Source of the DNA: Lepeophtheirus salmonis | Taxonomy: Eukaryota > Arthropoda > Copepoda > Siphonostomatoida > Caligidae | Length of the DNA: 64,000 nucleotides | Direction of reading: 5' to 3' | NCBI RefSeq assembly: GCF_016086655.4 | Contig: NC_052138.2 | Span: 33,243,403-33,307,402, forward strand | Shown: positions 47,181 through 57,979 of the stretch, piece after piece | How the letters are laid out: each line of letters begins with the position of its first letter | Numbering within the stretch: the stretch's first letter is position 1 | Position numbers and translations under genes: made by a program | Notes under the pieces: generated by a model | What the model saw: the letters and a program-made list of their open reading frames with translations, nothing else | Databases searched by the model: none | Told to the model about the DNA's origin: nothing

Positions 47181-47184
47181 TTAC

Positions 47185-48160
47185 AAATGTATATACCTTT
47201 ATATGTATGTACAGTGTACACAAATGTATAATATAGATACCTATTGTGTCTATATCTATCCAATATGATCTCACATAATCCACGTCACGACCTTCACTTA
47301 TGGCCATCCAAATGAGTTGTTTTTTTTGTTTTTGTTTTTTTTCACAAAAATATATATATGAGAGTAAATTATGGATGAACAAAAAACATCGTCGTGAGTG
47401 GAGTATTGAGCAGAAAACACAAGTGTATGTACATTTTACAATCATACGAGTATATAAGTACATAAATAGATAGATGGGTCCCTATGAAAAAGGTCGACAC
47501 GTTTGGTATTAAACTTTTCTTTTGATATTGATCAATTTAAAAAGAAAGTCAACATGATTTATAGAGTATAATAAGAGTACTGCTTAGATATGTCACGTCG
47601 TTACCTTTATTGTATCTGGCAGCCTTTCTTTCAAAAAGAAACAGAAAAAAAGGGCCACTTTGTTGTCATTCCCTCTTCCCAAGTATTCAATTACTATTCA
47701 ATAGTTACTGAGAATTGTTAAACGCTTAAAAACAAGGGTCAAATCCATAAAGAAAGTGCGAAACACAGACCACTTTATAAATTTTCCCCCATATATAATT
47801 GGCAATGTGATAACTTTTTGTCCACTAAGGGGGTTAGTAACCTTAATATTTTGCTTTGCATAATTATAATTTCTACCTCAATTAATTCACCGGTTAAACT
47901 TAATTAACAAAGTGAATTCTACGAAAGAATGCAAAAAACTGCTTACGTCACGTAGAAAAATAAATAAACTCAAATTATTTGTTGTATGGTAAAAAGCGAC
48001 CTCTTCCGTGGCAAAAGTATACTAACAAGAATCTGCTCAGGATAATAATTTGTTTTATAGGCTTGACAATAACTAATTCGAATTCGATCAATCAGCGTTA
48101 TGAACATGGATAAGGGGAAAGAAAGAGAAAAATCCACAGCTGACATAAAAAAAAATGTAA
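47185..48160. other. AT-rich non-coding stretch
   Basis: TTACCTTTATTGTATCTNGC, then AGCCTT, and CTTCCCAAGTATTCA occur at 46880-46965 and again at 47602-47690. This is a direct, roughly 100-bp duplication spaced by about 720 bp. No gene supported. Confidence 0.5.
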
Positions 48161-48168
48161 TTTTTATG

Positions 48169-48652
48169 TTAGTGAGATGGCATCGTGATGTACAGAGTAA
48201 CTTGCAGTAGTATGACTAAATTTGGGATATGATTAAATACTATGTCTTCTCTTCTCCCATCACGAGCAAAAACAGCTTCACCCTCTTGTCGATGAAGGCC
48301 GAGTCCATGGCGTACCACGCTGTTATGATGCCAACTCGGACAAATCCAAATTTGGATTAGAGGTGTGGCAGACATTTTTTTCTTTCAGAGGCCCTAAACT
48401 GCAAAGTCTAGGGGTTGAGGTAAGGGCTGGAGGAGGACCATATGTAGGCCGGCCAAAATTCAGCCTTATTGTTTCTGTATAAGTTTTGGTTCTTCTTCTC
48501 TGCATAGAACTGTTTGGAAGTGTTGTTGTAAACAGTCCGAATAGAGATATCAATGTTCTCTTCAGCCTTCTCAGAAATGACACCTGTGAGGAGGAGATCG
48601 CACACACGTTGTCTTTTTGTGGTTGCTCCAACGTTTTTACATTTAGAGACAT
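48169..48652 (-). pseudogene. Mariner-like transposase relic, core deleted
   Basis: On the minus strand VCDLLLTGVISEKAEENIDI followed by SIRTVYNNTSKQFYAEKK matches the N-terminal helix-turn-helix. It runs, with the catalytic core missing, into AEFWPAYIWSSSSPYLNP, equivalent to the WPP.SPDLNP block with Y in place of the D. The C-terminal part, with TSNPNLDLSELAS, RQEGEAVFARDGRREDIVF and a final stop, is in other frames. Terminal repeats were not identified with confidence. Confidence 0.8.
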
Positions 48653-48659
48653 GGAATAA

Positions 48660-49455
48660 AAAACAAAACTTCTTTAACTGTCGTTTGGTTACATGTTAAG
48701 ACCACGTAATTGAAAATGAAGGAGATAAAATTGTAATTGAATCATACAGCAAGTTATGTGTCCCCAACTTTTATATAAATTCTCAATTTTGTGTTCCTTG
48801 CGCGTATTATATCCCTGTTTAAAAGAGACGTCATGATGAAGTACTGGCAATGTGTGAATGTACATACCCTTAAGTAAGTGACTTCTTGATGTATATTATA
48901 CAAACAAATACTAAAAACAATGCCTTATTCAGGAATAGACTATGGGTTTGTATCACCCATTTTCGTTTGTATTCATTATGAATATAAAGCTAAGCCTTTT
49001 TTTTATGCTTGCTATAAAAGAAAAAAGTAAGAAATGAAAAAAGTAGATAAGCAAACATGGAGGACCAATAACCACCATACATAGTCGGATACATGCTAAT
49101 CGTAGGTCTTTATATGGCAATACTTTTAATTTACATCTTTATTTTTTATTATGACAGGAGAGCCTCTCCCTTACTATGTTAGGAATGGAGCGTTTTAATT
49201 TATGTCACAGATTGAATCATAATTGACGACTGCGCCATCTTGAGGCCTCATAATTGATATTTTAACATAAATAAATTGAGAAATTTACAAAAAGAATGTT
49301 GAAGAAACTGCATCAAATGGCTTTAAAAAAGACTTATAGATTTACTACTTGATGATAATTTTGTTTGGGATCAATTTGATGAGAAGAGAGAGGTAGGATA
49401 ATCCGAGAATAATATCCTATTCTTGCAAATTTAATAGTTAATTTATTGTATAGTT
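48660..49455. other. AT-rich non-coding stretch
   Basis: No gene, element or tandem structure supported. Confidence 0.5.
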
Positions 49456-49461
49456 CTAGAA

Positions 49462-49631
49462 CAGTGATTTCTTACCTTTTCATTACTGTAAAACCTTTCT
49501 TTTCTTTTTTTCTTTTTTCAGCGATTGCTTGATCAAATCTTCTACTCACTATTTATGCAATCTCCCTGGGAGACCTTAAGGATACACTGCGAAGCACAAG
49601 GGCTCTAAAGAGCTTTAGTTGGGAACCACTA
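49462..49631 (+). mobile_element. hAT-type short element (MITE), 170 bp
   Basis: The left end CAGTGATTTCTTACC and the right end, reverse-complemented (T)AGTGGTTCCCAAC, resemble the CAGTGGTTCTCAACC termini of many hAT elements. The flanking 8-mers TTCTAGAA and TGCTAAAA agree at six of eight positions, fitting a decayed 8-bp target duplication. There is no coding sequence. Confidence 0.6.
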
Positions 49632-49919
49632 TGCTAAAATAAAACGTCTTTTATCAATATTAGGATCTGATATACAACAAATCTAAGGTTAGGGAGATAA
49701 ATTTTACAGAACAGTAAAGGTTGAATTCCTTTTATCTGTCTTTATCCCACTTTGACTTCCAAATATACGGTAATAGTTCACAATTTTCCTTCATAATAAA
49801 AAAAAGTTTTTTATTAGTAAAAAACCTGGTTGTTTAGTCCATCAAAATGACCAACATCCAGAATACTCACGTTACATCAAACCGATTCATATATTAAGAT
49901 ATCCAGTAAAATGTAATAC

Positions 49920-50180
49920 ATAGGTTAGATTTTAGTCATGTTAAAAAAAGAAACCGATGATCAATACTGCAACCCTGACAGTTTGAAGACTGTTTAGGAG
50001 GAGAGCCGCTTAATTGTGACGACTTTTGATTGGATCAACTATAAGGGGCTGTGAGGAGGAAATAAACAAGCATATCGGCAATAGTTACTCCGAGTCAAAC
50101 AAGGACTTAAACTTATAACTCCACAAAAAATTATTAAATTATCATCTGTTATGTGTACACGCAAATGTTCGATCCGGTTT
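49920..50180 (+). repeat. R1 copy 3, forward, 5' part
   Basis: TGTTAAAAAAAGAAACCGAT, CAACCCTGACAGTTTGAAG, GGAGGAGAGCCGC, GGATCAACTA, GGAAATAAACAAG, CTCCGAGTCAAACAAGGACT, ATAACTCCACAAAAAA and GTTCGATCCGG align with other R1 copies. It is followed by an R1 copy in reverse orientation. Confidence 0.65.
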
Positions 50181-50188
50181 GGTAGCTA

Positions 50189-50622
50189 AATGCTACCGAT
50201 TAGCCTCACTAATTGGTTGGATTTTTTATTACGCCTGTTTATTTGTTTTTGTTTTTTTGAGTTGGCAACTTGAAGTGTGAATTTTCTTTTCCTAGGTTAC
50301 TATTATAATTATTTATATCATTGATTTATACGAACCCCGGATTGAACATTTGCGTGTGCTCATAATAAACAATGTATAGCACTGAGTATTTGTTGTGGAG
50401 TTAATAAAATTGCAAGTCCTTTAAGTTGGACTCAGAGTATTTACTGCATATATCCTTTTTTATTTCCTTCTACCCCTCATCACAGCTGCTTGTACCTGAT
50501 CTAATAAAATATAATGTCAGCAAAGTTGCTCTCCTTTAAAACATCATTCAAATTGTTATGGTTGCTTTGTTGATTTTCTGGGGTTTTGTGACATGATCAA
50601 AATGCTACCAATTAACATCACT
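50189..50622 (-). repeat. R1 copy 4, reverse, flanked by 22-bp direct repeats
   Basis: The R1 body occupies 50211-50600 on the minus strand and ends in an A-rich tail (CAAAAAAACAAAAACAAATA). Direct repeats flank it at 50189-50210 and 50601-50622, both starting AATGCTACC and ending TCACT, with 19 of 22 bases equal. A long direct repeat plus an A-rich tail are the marks of retroposition, so this family may be SINE-like rather than a DNA transposon. Confidence 0.65.
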
Positions 50623-50629
50623 GGATATC

Positions 50630-51510
50630 TTTTTCCTTTTTGAAATTAAAAATGCAGTGGACTCTAGTATACTGCGTCCCTACATACGTATAAAAGTAGA
50701 CAGATACTTTGATTATTATGAATGTCTTTATTATTTCAATTCGACAAACACCTTATTTGGTGCAATAGTTTTTGAAGGCAAGAAGATTTATGTTACAACC
50801 ATCTTCATTTGACTCTTTCTGAACAAATGAAAGCTTCTACATGAGTTAAGTTGTGGCATTTGCTCGTTTCTTTTAAAGTATGTAGCCATATACCTTCACT
50901 CTGGCATATCCGTGGAATCCATTGTGTTTCTTTTTGCTAAAAAAAAAGTATGCTCATTTAAGTAACTATGATGGGATTTGGAAATAGGGGATTCAACAAA
51001 GGGCTAAGGATCTCCCATTATATAAGTATATTGTTAGGTTAAAAAAATGGATTACTTTTCAAAGTTTAATCACTCTATACATATATTATATATATTGTGA
51101 AACGACGTCTTCTATAATAATATATTTTATGAGTACATATTTTTCAACAGCTGACTCTCTTTTTGAAGAATGAGAGTGAACAAAAAGTACTTAAAGTTTC
51201 TTTTTCGCTCTTCAAGTACTTTAATTATCCACAATTTTACCACTTATACATAGAGCCAATTGTTTTGTTTTTTTTACACAGACACACATCCTTTTAATAG
51301 ATGAGTACCTATAGTATATGAATGTGAAGATACACTTTTTTTTTTTAACTCCTTTTAAAAACAAAGACACTCTTTAACACTTTTTCTTTTCTTCTTCTTA
51401 AAAACCAATTACATATTATTAAGAGCCATTCCTCACCCCTCCTTCAAACTTCTCATCTGTATAACTTAATAAAAATCTTATTTACAACATCATAATAATC
51501 GGGGTCAAGC
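50630..51510. other. AT-rich non-coding stretch
   Basis: No gene supported. Confidence 0.5.
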
Positions 51511-51514
51511 GATC

Positions 51515-51540
51515 GTCATAAGGCGCGCGCTCGCGCAATC
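51515..51540. promoter_or_regulatory. CpG-rich island just upstream of a candidate exon
   Basis: AAGGCGCGCGCTCGCGCAAT is unusually rich in CpG for this AT-rich window. It lies about 70-180 bases before the candidate exon donor region, so it may mark a promoter. No TATA box or initiator can be assigned with confidence. Confidence 0.3.
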
Positions 51541-51589
51541 CATTTCTATTATAATGTAGGTTTGGTTTTTGTTTTTTTTTTTCGCCGGG

Positions 51590-51720
51590 ATTTTTCATTT
51601 TGAGTTACAGTAAGAATAGTGGAATAGTTGGGAATGGTTCTCTCTGTAGAAGGATTTGACAGGAGTCCATTCTTTGGCGGAATTTCGTTGTACATAGGAC
51701 TATTATTATTATATTCGCAG
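51590..51720 (+). other. Candidate non-coding first exon of the zinc-finger gene
   Basis: TTCGCAG followed by GTAAGG at 51721 is a near-consensus splice donor. The preceding 130 bases are less AT-rich than the surroundings. Joining 51720 to the acceptor at 57180 would give a 5' UTR intron of about 5.46 kb. A short frame from ATG 51634 stays open to the donor but meets a stop seven codons after the joined exon starts, so it would only be an upstream frame. The link is inference. Confidence 0.3.
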
Positions 51721-51729
51721 GTAAGGAAA

Positions 51730-53180
51730 CAATGCTCAGAAATGCCTCCTTTAGTATGAAATTATTTAAAAGATATAAATAAATAAATGTCTTGAGTTAC
51801 AGTCTTTGTCAGTTGTTCCAGATCCATCCGTCATTGTGGATCTAGACAATAACTGGAATCAAGTAAGAGATCCCTGTCTCTTGATTGTCCTACGGTGATA
51901 GTCGGTTGTAGACACTTTGATGTATGGGTTATTTTCGTGTCGTAAATTATAATATCATCTTATCTTGTTTCTTCACTCCTAGAATCAAAAAAAAAAAAAA
52001 AAAAACTAATTCATTGCAAAAACATTGGGCATAGGAATGCAAAAAAAAAAAAACTTTCAAGCAAAGCTCTATTTTTAAGCAATATATCATCCCTATAAAA
52101 ATAAAATGACGCTCCTATTCATTTGTGAGTGTCGTTCTTGATTAAATCACTATAAAGATAGGGATCAGTCATCAGTCCTTGACTCCCTCAAACACAATTG
52201 CATGCAAAAAAAAAAATTACACACAGATTGCAAAAGTAACTCTTGAACAATGAATAATATTGTAATAGTAATGTATGTCCACAATTCATCGATTTTGATC
52301 TGTTTTGTATATTATCTCTGATTTGAATGGATTGCAATACATTTTATTACATAGATTAGAGTGATTACTATTTGGAAGATGAAATAATACGCATGAAGGT
52401 GCATATCTATAGTAACAAGTTGGCTAGTCTAATTATTACAAGTCTTTTTCAAACTTTACATGGACATTTCAAAGTTTTCCCAGAATTTTAGTATGAGGTT
52501 GCAATAATAAATCATTTTTTGCAAAACAAATATTTAACAAAACAATCCAATATTTAAGCATAATTATCAATAATACTACTATAAATCACATGAAAAAAAA
52601 ATCCATTTAAATCCAATTGAAACAAAATTAGTGAACAAAATTTTTAGATATCATTGATCATATGGTGATTTATGTGACCAGTTGACAATGACTAACTTGC
52701 CCTAACATATCAACATGGTTAAATATTGTTTGCAGTATATGTAAAATCAATATATTCTCGCGACTTAATACTAAAATGAGGGTAACATCTTACAAATGGC
52801 TCTGGTTAGTTTTGGTAAGACTTAGAGTGAAGCCAAAACTAAGTTTGTATCCTTTGACATGCCAGATGTATACTTTAATAAGTAGTCTTCAAACTATTTC
52901 ATTTCAAGAATCGTGACCTCTCTAACATACATGCACAAATCACATTATCTTCTTCTATGACTGTAATTTTTAGTCTAATGACTATTTAATAGTGACTTGC
53001 TCTTGCAAAAGGGTTGAAGACCCTTGGCCCATACATCCTAATAAATACACTTTTAAAGTAGGTCACGAAATATCTATTAAAGATGAGTTAAAGGAGGCCT
53101 TTTTATCTAAATACTATGTACATATATGTAAAGTGCGAAAGTGAAGGAAAGGTCATCATCACTCACAACCTTTGCGGTTT
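51730..53180. other. AT-rich non-coding stretch
   Basis: Long A runs near 51987-52005 and 52040-52052. No gene supported; it would lie inside the putative intron of the zinc-finger gene. Confidence 0.5.
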
Positions 53181-53184
53181 ATAT

Positions 53185-53218
53185 TTTATTCTTATTTGTA
53201 AAAACAAATAAGAATAAA
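53185..53218. other. Perfect 15-bp hairpin with an AAAA loop
   Basis: TTTATTCTTATTTGT (53185-53199) is the exact reverse complement of ACAAATAAGAATAAA (53204-53218). It is AT-rich, so weaker than the hairpin at 709. It lies about 70 bases before the satellite array. Confidence 0.85.
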
Positions 53219-53286
53219 GTAATTTATGATAATTTAATAGACTACTTAACCTATCGTTTCTTCTTCTTTTTAAAATAAAAATAAGC

Positions 53287-55010
53287 TTTATTGGACCTCA
53301 GTGAAACCCCCATGTAGTAATTTAGATTGTTCTCCATATCGATTTTGGTCTACAGATCAATTTTTAAGGTATCTATCTCTCAAAGCTAAGATTTAGATTA
53401 AAATTGTATTTTTCTAACAAAACAAAAGAAAAATAATATCAACTTTTATCTTGCTCTCAGTCTTTGTCTTTTATTGGCCTCAATCAGAGGACAATTCATA
53501 AGCAAGGAGGCGATTTTTATATGAATGGCGTCACATATACATTTTTTTTTCGGTGGAGGGTCAATGGTTTCGATCCAATCCTAAGCAGTTATATTGAAAA
53601 TTTATTTTTATCTTTGTATTTTATTGGTCTTAACCAAAGAGGTTAATTAAAAATTAAGGAGGTTAGTTTGCTAAGAATTACATCACATTTGATAGCAAAG
53701 AAATATATATTATAAAAAATCCTTTTGTTAAAAAAAAACATCTTTTTTTAAGCCTATTGCTCTCAGTTTGAGATCATTTATATCAAAATTAAACCACAAA
53801 TTGAATACATCAAAATATTGAAATTTGGGTATTTTAAAGTCGAGTACCAATTTCCTCTTGGCTTAACTGGTCTCGAGTCTCGAACTTCAAGACAAAAAGT
53901 ATTTAGATTAAAGATATCCGTATTTTTTGAAAGTACATATATGTTTCTCATAATATTCTATTGGTCTGAACATAATCCAATTCATAAGTAAGGGGCAAGT
54001 TTTACATGAATGGGTTACATATTGATAATTCCATTTTTTTTTAAGTGGAGGTCCAATGGCTTTTTGCTCGAACAGATTCAACCCACAAAATTTTGAGACA
54101 CAAACCAAAGCAATTACATTAAAAATATATGTATATTTTTTGTATTTTATTTGTCTCGACCAGGGAAGCGAATGTATAATTAAGGAGGCCAATTGGATAA
54201 AATTATATCACATTTGATAGTACCAAAATTAACCAACTTTTGAAGTGCAAGGTCAATAAAAAAAGCAACCAAATTAAAAAAATTCCTTTTGTTGAAAAAA
54301 AAGTATATATTTGTTGTCTATTTCTTTCTGATTCATGAGACCATTTTATTACAGAATGAAATCGCATATTGATAGAATCTAAAATAAACCAAACTTTTTA
54401 TAATTTATTTTTTAAAGTAGAGGAATAGTTCCCTCTTGGTTCAAGTGGACTCGACTCCCGAATTTCAAGACAAAAAGCAATTAGATTAAAAATATATCCT
54501 TATAACAAGAATTTATATTTTTCTCTTGGTATACTATACTATTGGTCCCGAAGAGGGGACAATTCATAAGCTAGGGACCATTTTTATAAGAATGGCGTCA
54601 TATATTAATTGCATGAAAATTGCACAGTTTTTTATTGTTAATCAATCTCTAACAGGTCTCAATGATCGAATTTTGAGACAAAGGCAAAACCAATTAGATT
54701 AGATTTCTAAAAAAAAAAAAATAATAAGATAAATATTTGTCTTGATGTTTGATTGGTATCGATCAAAATGTTGATAGTACTCAAATTTCTATTTTTATTT
54801 TTGGGGTTTTTTAAAATTGAAAAGCCAATGGCATCTTGGCCAACCAGGTCTCGACTTTCAAATTTCAACATCAAAAGCAATCAGATTCAAAATTTCATTT
54901 TTTGAAGCATAAAAGGTATATTTTATTCTTCCTCTAGGATATGGTCGTCTCGAAGACAGCATTAGCATTACGGATGAATGGCATCTAGCTATATTATTTG
55001 CATAATATAT
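53287..55010 (+). repeat. Degenerate satellite array, about 10 units of 130-220 bp
   Basis: Each unit has a P block (TATTGGTCTCRACCAGAG, GACAATTCATAAG, AAGGAGGC, ATGAATGGCGTCACAT) and a Q block (CCTCTTGGCTCAACTGGTCT, CGAATTTCAAGACAAAAAGC, AATTAGATTAAAAATAT). P blocks start near 53287, 53470, 53624, 53757, 53955, 54150, 54318, 54535, 54753 and 54935. Spacing is irregular and some units are poorly preserved. The frame at 53464-53646 repeats FIGLNQR only because the DNA repeats. No gene is implied. Confidence 0.8.
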
Positions 55011-55014
55011 CCCA

Positions 55015-57110
55015 TTGTTCTTACCCTCTTTGATTAAGATAAATTATAATTAGTAAGAGTTCATCGTAGATGGAGCTATGAGTTAATGAAGTTTATCACG
55101 AATTTTCAATGGATTAAAAAAAAAAAATTAACTTTTTAAGCGGCAAATATATGCGTATATATACACACCAAACCTTTTGTTTGGTTTAGTTTTTTTAGAG
55201 AAGAAAGCATTCATTAAAGTGATGCTTGATTATCTATTCTTTTTCAAAGGATGTATTAAAAGCTTTTTTTTATTATTATTTCTTTCTTTCAATTAAATAA
55301 GTTAAATTATGAGAATAATGGGGCAGTGTGTGTTTATTGGGCTTTATGAATACACAACCATTTTCTTCTTCATCTCATTAGTGCATATTTATGGGTACGC
55401 ACCTAGTATTTGATTATTCTTTAGTTATTCAAATAGGTAAGAACCTATGTATTAGGTAATGAGTAATAAAAATGAATTCTCTCAATTGGATTTGTTCCTC
55501 TTTCTTCATTCGCCTCATACTAGACTTTGAGGAGTTATTGAATGAGGAAGAATTACAATCCGTTTACACTTTGTCATCAGTTAAAGTAACTAGTTAACAA
55601 ATGCTTGTTTTTACCTTCAGAAGCATGAAAATTACCTCTATAAGTCAAAGATTTTACTTTTTTGGCCGACAGGGAGCAATAAATTTTAAATAACCTTTAA
55701 AATATTATTTTGACGTTGTATATTTATATTTTACGACAAACTCTGTGTGAATTATTGCGATCAAATATGAAGTATTTTAATCATTACAATGAGAGGGAAT
55801 GTTTTTCTTTAGTTTGTTTGTACTTAGAGGGTAAATTATCCTATTCCGAAAAAAGATACAGAAATAATTTTACTAATATTTTTGAATCTGTAAACATGTA
55901 TCTACAAACGATATTTTATAACTTTTGTCTTTTATTGAGATCCTTCAATACACAAAATGACACTAAGCCATAGAGGAACTGTGTAAAAACATTCTTAGGC
56001 CGCAAAAGAAGAAATTTCGTACACAACTTATCAAAGTAAACGCAGACAGAGGCAAAGCATTTCAATCCAAGGGCAAAAAAAATAGTTGATATTTTGTTGA
56101 CTCATTTGTCAAAATATTTTTTGATAATAGTTTGATATGCGGGAGACGCAGATCACTAGTGGCGGGGATTTTCTCTATAATTCCTCTCAGTAGAGAGGAG
56201 TACATGGATATAGAAATATAACTTTTAATAACTAGGAATTTGCACCTTGTCAGACAAAAATAAAAAAATCAAAGTGGAGATAATTGTATTTTTGACATAT
56301 GATTTGATTTGTGGGGCCCGTATATTAATCGGAGCGGTGATTTTCTCTTTAAATACCCTTTTTAATGATAAGTATTCATATAATATTAAAGCTATATTTT
56401 GAGAGAAATTCCATTTTTTCCCGTTTTTTGTTTTGTTTTGTTCTTAAAATAAGGAATAGTTTAATTTATTTTTAAAAACAATGTTTCGCTATTTGCAGAT
56501 TTATTTGTGAAATTAAATCAACTGATTAGGATCAACCTTAGAGATAAATGAAAAACAAAATATTAAAAAAATGCACACTGAACGAAAAAAAAATTGAGCT
56601 ATAAATTAAATCCCCCTAAAAGAAGAATATGAAAACAGCAAGATCATTTCAGAGACTGTATGAAAAAAAAATATATATTTATCTGTTCATAAATTGTAAT
56701 TTCTTGAATATTAAGAACATTTCTTAAACACGTTATTTTTTTTTAATAATCAAACACGCTTTGAGATCCAAATAGAATCTCCAAATATTTTCCACATTAA
56801 TATCTTTATATCTATGTACTCATGTTCAAAAAATGTAAAGGCTTCCGCAAAAGAATGATTTGGCCATAACTTATAACAAGGTAAATATTAAGGGGGCGTG
56901 AGGCTTTGTTACGGTCAGCTCTAAAATAAAATTTAAATACGGTTATAATTTTTATTTTAACATAAAAAAAGTTATATTCTATATATATGTATGTATATAA
57001 TAAGAAAGTATTTAACGAAATAATACATAGAACGAGAGTCGTTAGCGCCCTCAAGGGAAAACTCTCGTAATTAACTCATCATTTCTTTCCTCCTATTTTT
57101 TCTGGATATT
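55015..57110. other. AT-rich non-coding stretch before the zinc-finger exon
   Basis: No gene supported with confidence. The 87-codon plus frame at 55710-55973 starts with TTG and has a fairly protein-like composition, but no domain is recognised. A (GT)n/(AT)n patch lies near 56980-57000. Confidence 0.45.
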
Positions 57111-57169
57111 TTTTTTCAAATTGAGTTAAATGATCCATCCACAGATAAACGCAATATTATATTTTGTTT

Positions 57170-57181
57170 ATGTATTTCAGC
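57170..57181 (+). promoter_or_regulatory. Splice acceptor before the zinc-finger ATG
   Basis: TATGTATTTCAG followed by CATGG. The preceding bases are T-rich with AATATTATATTTTG as possible branch region. The acceptor ends at 57180, one base before the C that precedes the start ATG, so an upstream ATG at 57164 would be intronic. Confidence 0.55.
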
Positions 57182-57868
57182 ATGGATCCACTGGAAGAAG
57201 GTGAGGCTCACTTAGTCATCATGGACCCCCCTTCCAAATCCATATCCTGTAAAATATGCTCCAAGCCCTTCACTCAAGCCTCTAATCTCAAAACCCACCT
57301 CAAAGTTCATGGTCTTGGAGATCGTCTCTACGTTTGTTCCCTCTGCGGAAAAGACTTTGAGTACAAAAACAGTTTATCAATTCATTTGGCAACACACGAA
57401 CCCGAACGCGTGGCCTATAAGTGTCATTTCTGTGAGAAGGGTTTCGTCTTTGCCGGAGATCTCAAGAGACATGAAAACACGCACTCCAAATTTCCAAAAT
57501 TCAAGTGTGAGGACTGTGGTAAGGCATTCCTTCATGGAGCGAGCTTAAAAAGTCATGCCAAGACGCATGAGTCTGATTTTTCCTACTTTTGTCGTGTTTG
57601 TGGAAAAGGGAGTCGTGACTTGTCGAATCATCGTATTCATGAGAGGATTCATACGGGAGAGAAGCCGCATGTATGTCTGGCTTGTGGAAAGGGCTTTGTG
57701 CGGTCATCGGATTTGAAGGAGCATATTCTTATACATTCTCCCACCAAGTCCTTTCAATGTACGTTCTGTGATAAGACTTTTAAGAGTCGAAAGGGATGGA
57801 GGAAGCATGAACGAAACGCTCACTCCGAGTTTGTTCAGTCCTTTTTGACGATCGAAATCAAGGAGTAA
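57182..57868 (+). CDS. C2H2 zinc-finger protein, seven fingers
   Basis: A 228-residue intact frame with seven tandem C2H2 fingers, so probably a nuclear sequence-specific DNA-binding protein. Cys/His positions: 23/26/39/43, 52/55/68/72, 81/84/97/101, 109/112/125/129, 137/140/153/157, 165/168/181/185, 193/196/209/214. Fingers 5 and 6 are joined by the canonical TGEKP linker; other linkers are variable. Finger 5 has Ser144 where a core Phe is expected and His150 where a core Leu is expected, so its fold may be weakened although its zinc ligands remain. Finger 7 has HX4H. There is no KRAB, BTB or ZAD domain within this exon. ATG 57182 is preferred over 57164 because the latter lies before an acceptor AG. 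No orthologue is named; the gene may have upstream exons. Confidence 0.93.
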   Translation: MDPLEEGEAHLVIMDPPSKSISCKICSKPFTQASNLKTHLKVHGLGDRLYVCSLCGKDFEYKNSLSIHLATHEPERVAYKCHFCEKGFVFAGDLKRHENTHSKFPKFKCEDCGKAFLHGASLKSHAKTHESDFSYFCRVCGKGSRDLSNHRIHERIHTGEKPHVCLACGKGFVRSSDLKEHILIHSPTKSFQCTFCDKTFKSRKGWRKHERNAHSEFVQSFLTIEIKE

Positions 57869-57968
57869 ATGAGAAGAAGAAAAAGGATTTAAAGTATCCT
57901 TTTATTAACTCCTAATGAGATTTATGGCCTAACAAACAATACAATATATACATTCTTTATTCAAATCT

Positions 57969-57974
57969 AATAAA
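57969..57974 (+). terminator. Poly(A) signal of the zinc-finger gene
   Basis: AATAAA lies about 100 bases after the TAA stop. It is followed by TGCAATGCTGGG, a somewhat G/T-rich stretch that could be the downstream element. Confidence 0.6.
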
Positions 57975-57979
57975 TCTTT

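Noticed and set aside
47110..47463. 117-codon minus-strand frame, the second longest in the window
   Set aside because: Low-complexity composition (Y, I, F, C and K runs) over TA/T-rich DNA, partly inside a GTC repeat end. No start context or motif.
53464..53646. 60-codon frame with an internal FIGLNQR repeat
   Set aside because: The peptide repeat only mirrors the DNA satellite; other units have different frames and stops.
55710..55973. 87-codon frame with fairly protein-like sequence
   Set aside because: Begins with TTG. I briefly considered an OTU-like or transposon protein fragment but could not identify any catalytic motif.
57164..57181. Upstream in-frame ATG of the zinc-finger frame (six extra codons)
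   Set aside because: It precedes a TATTTCAG acceptor, and the extra residues would be encoded by the intron's pyrimidine tract.
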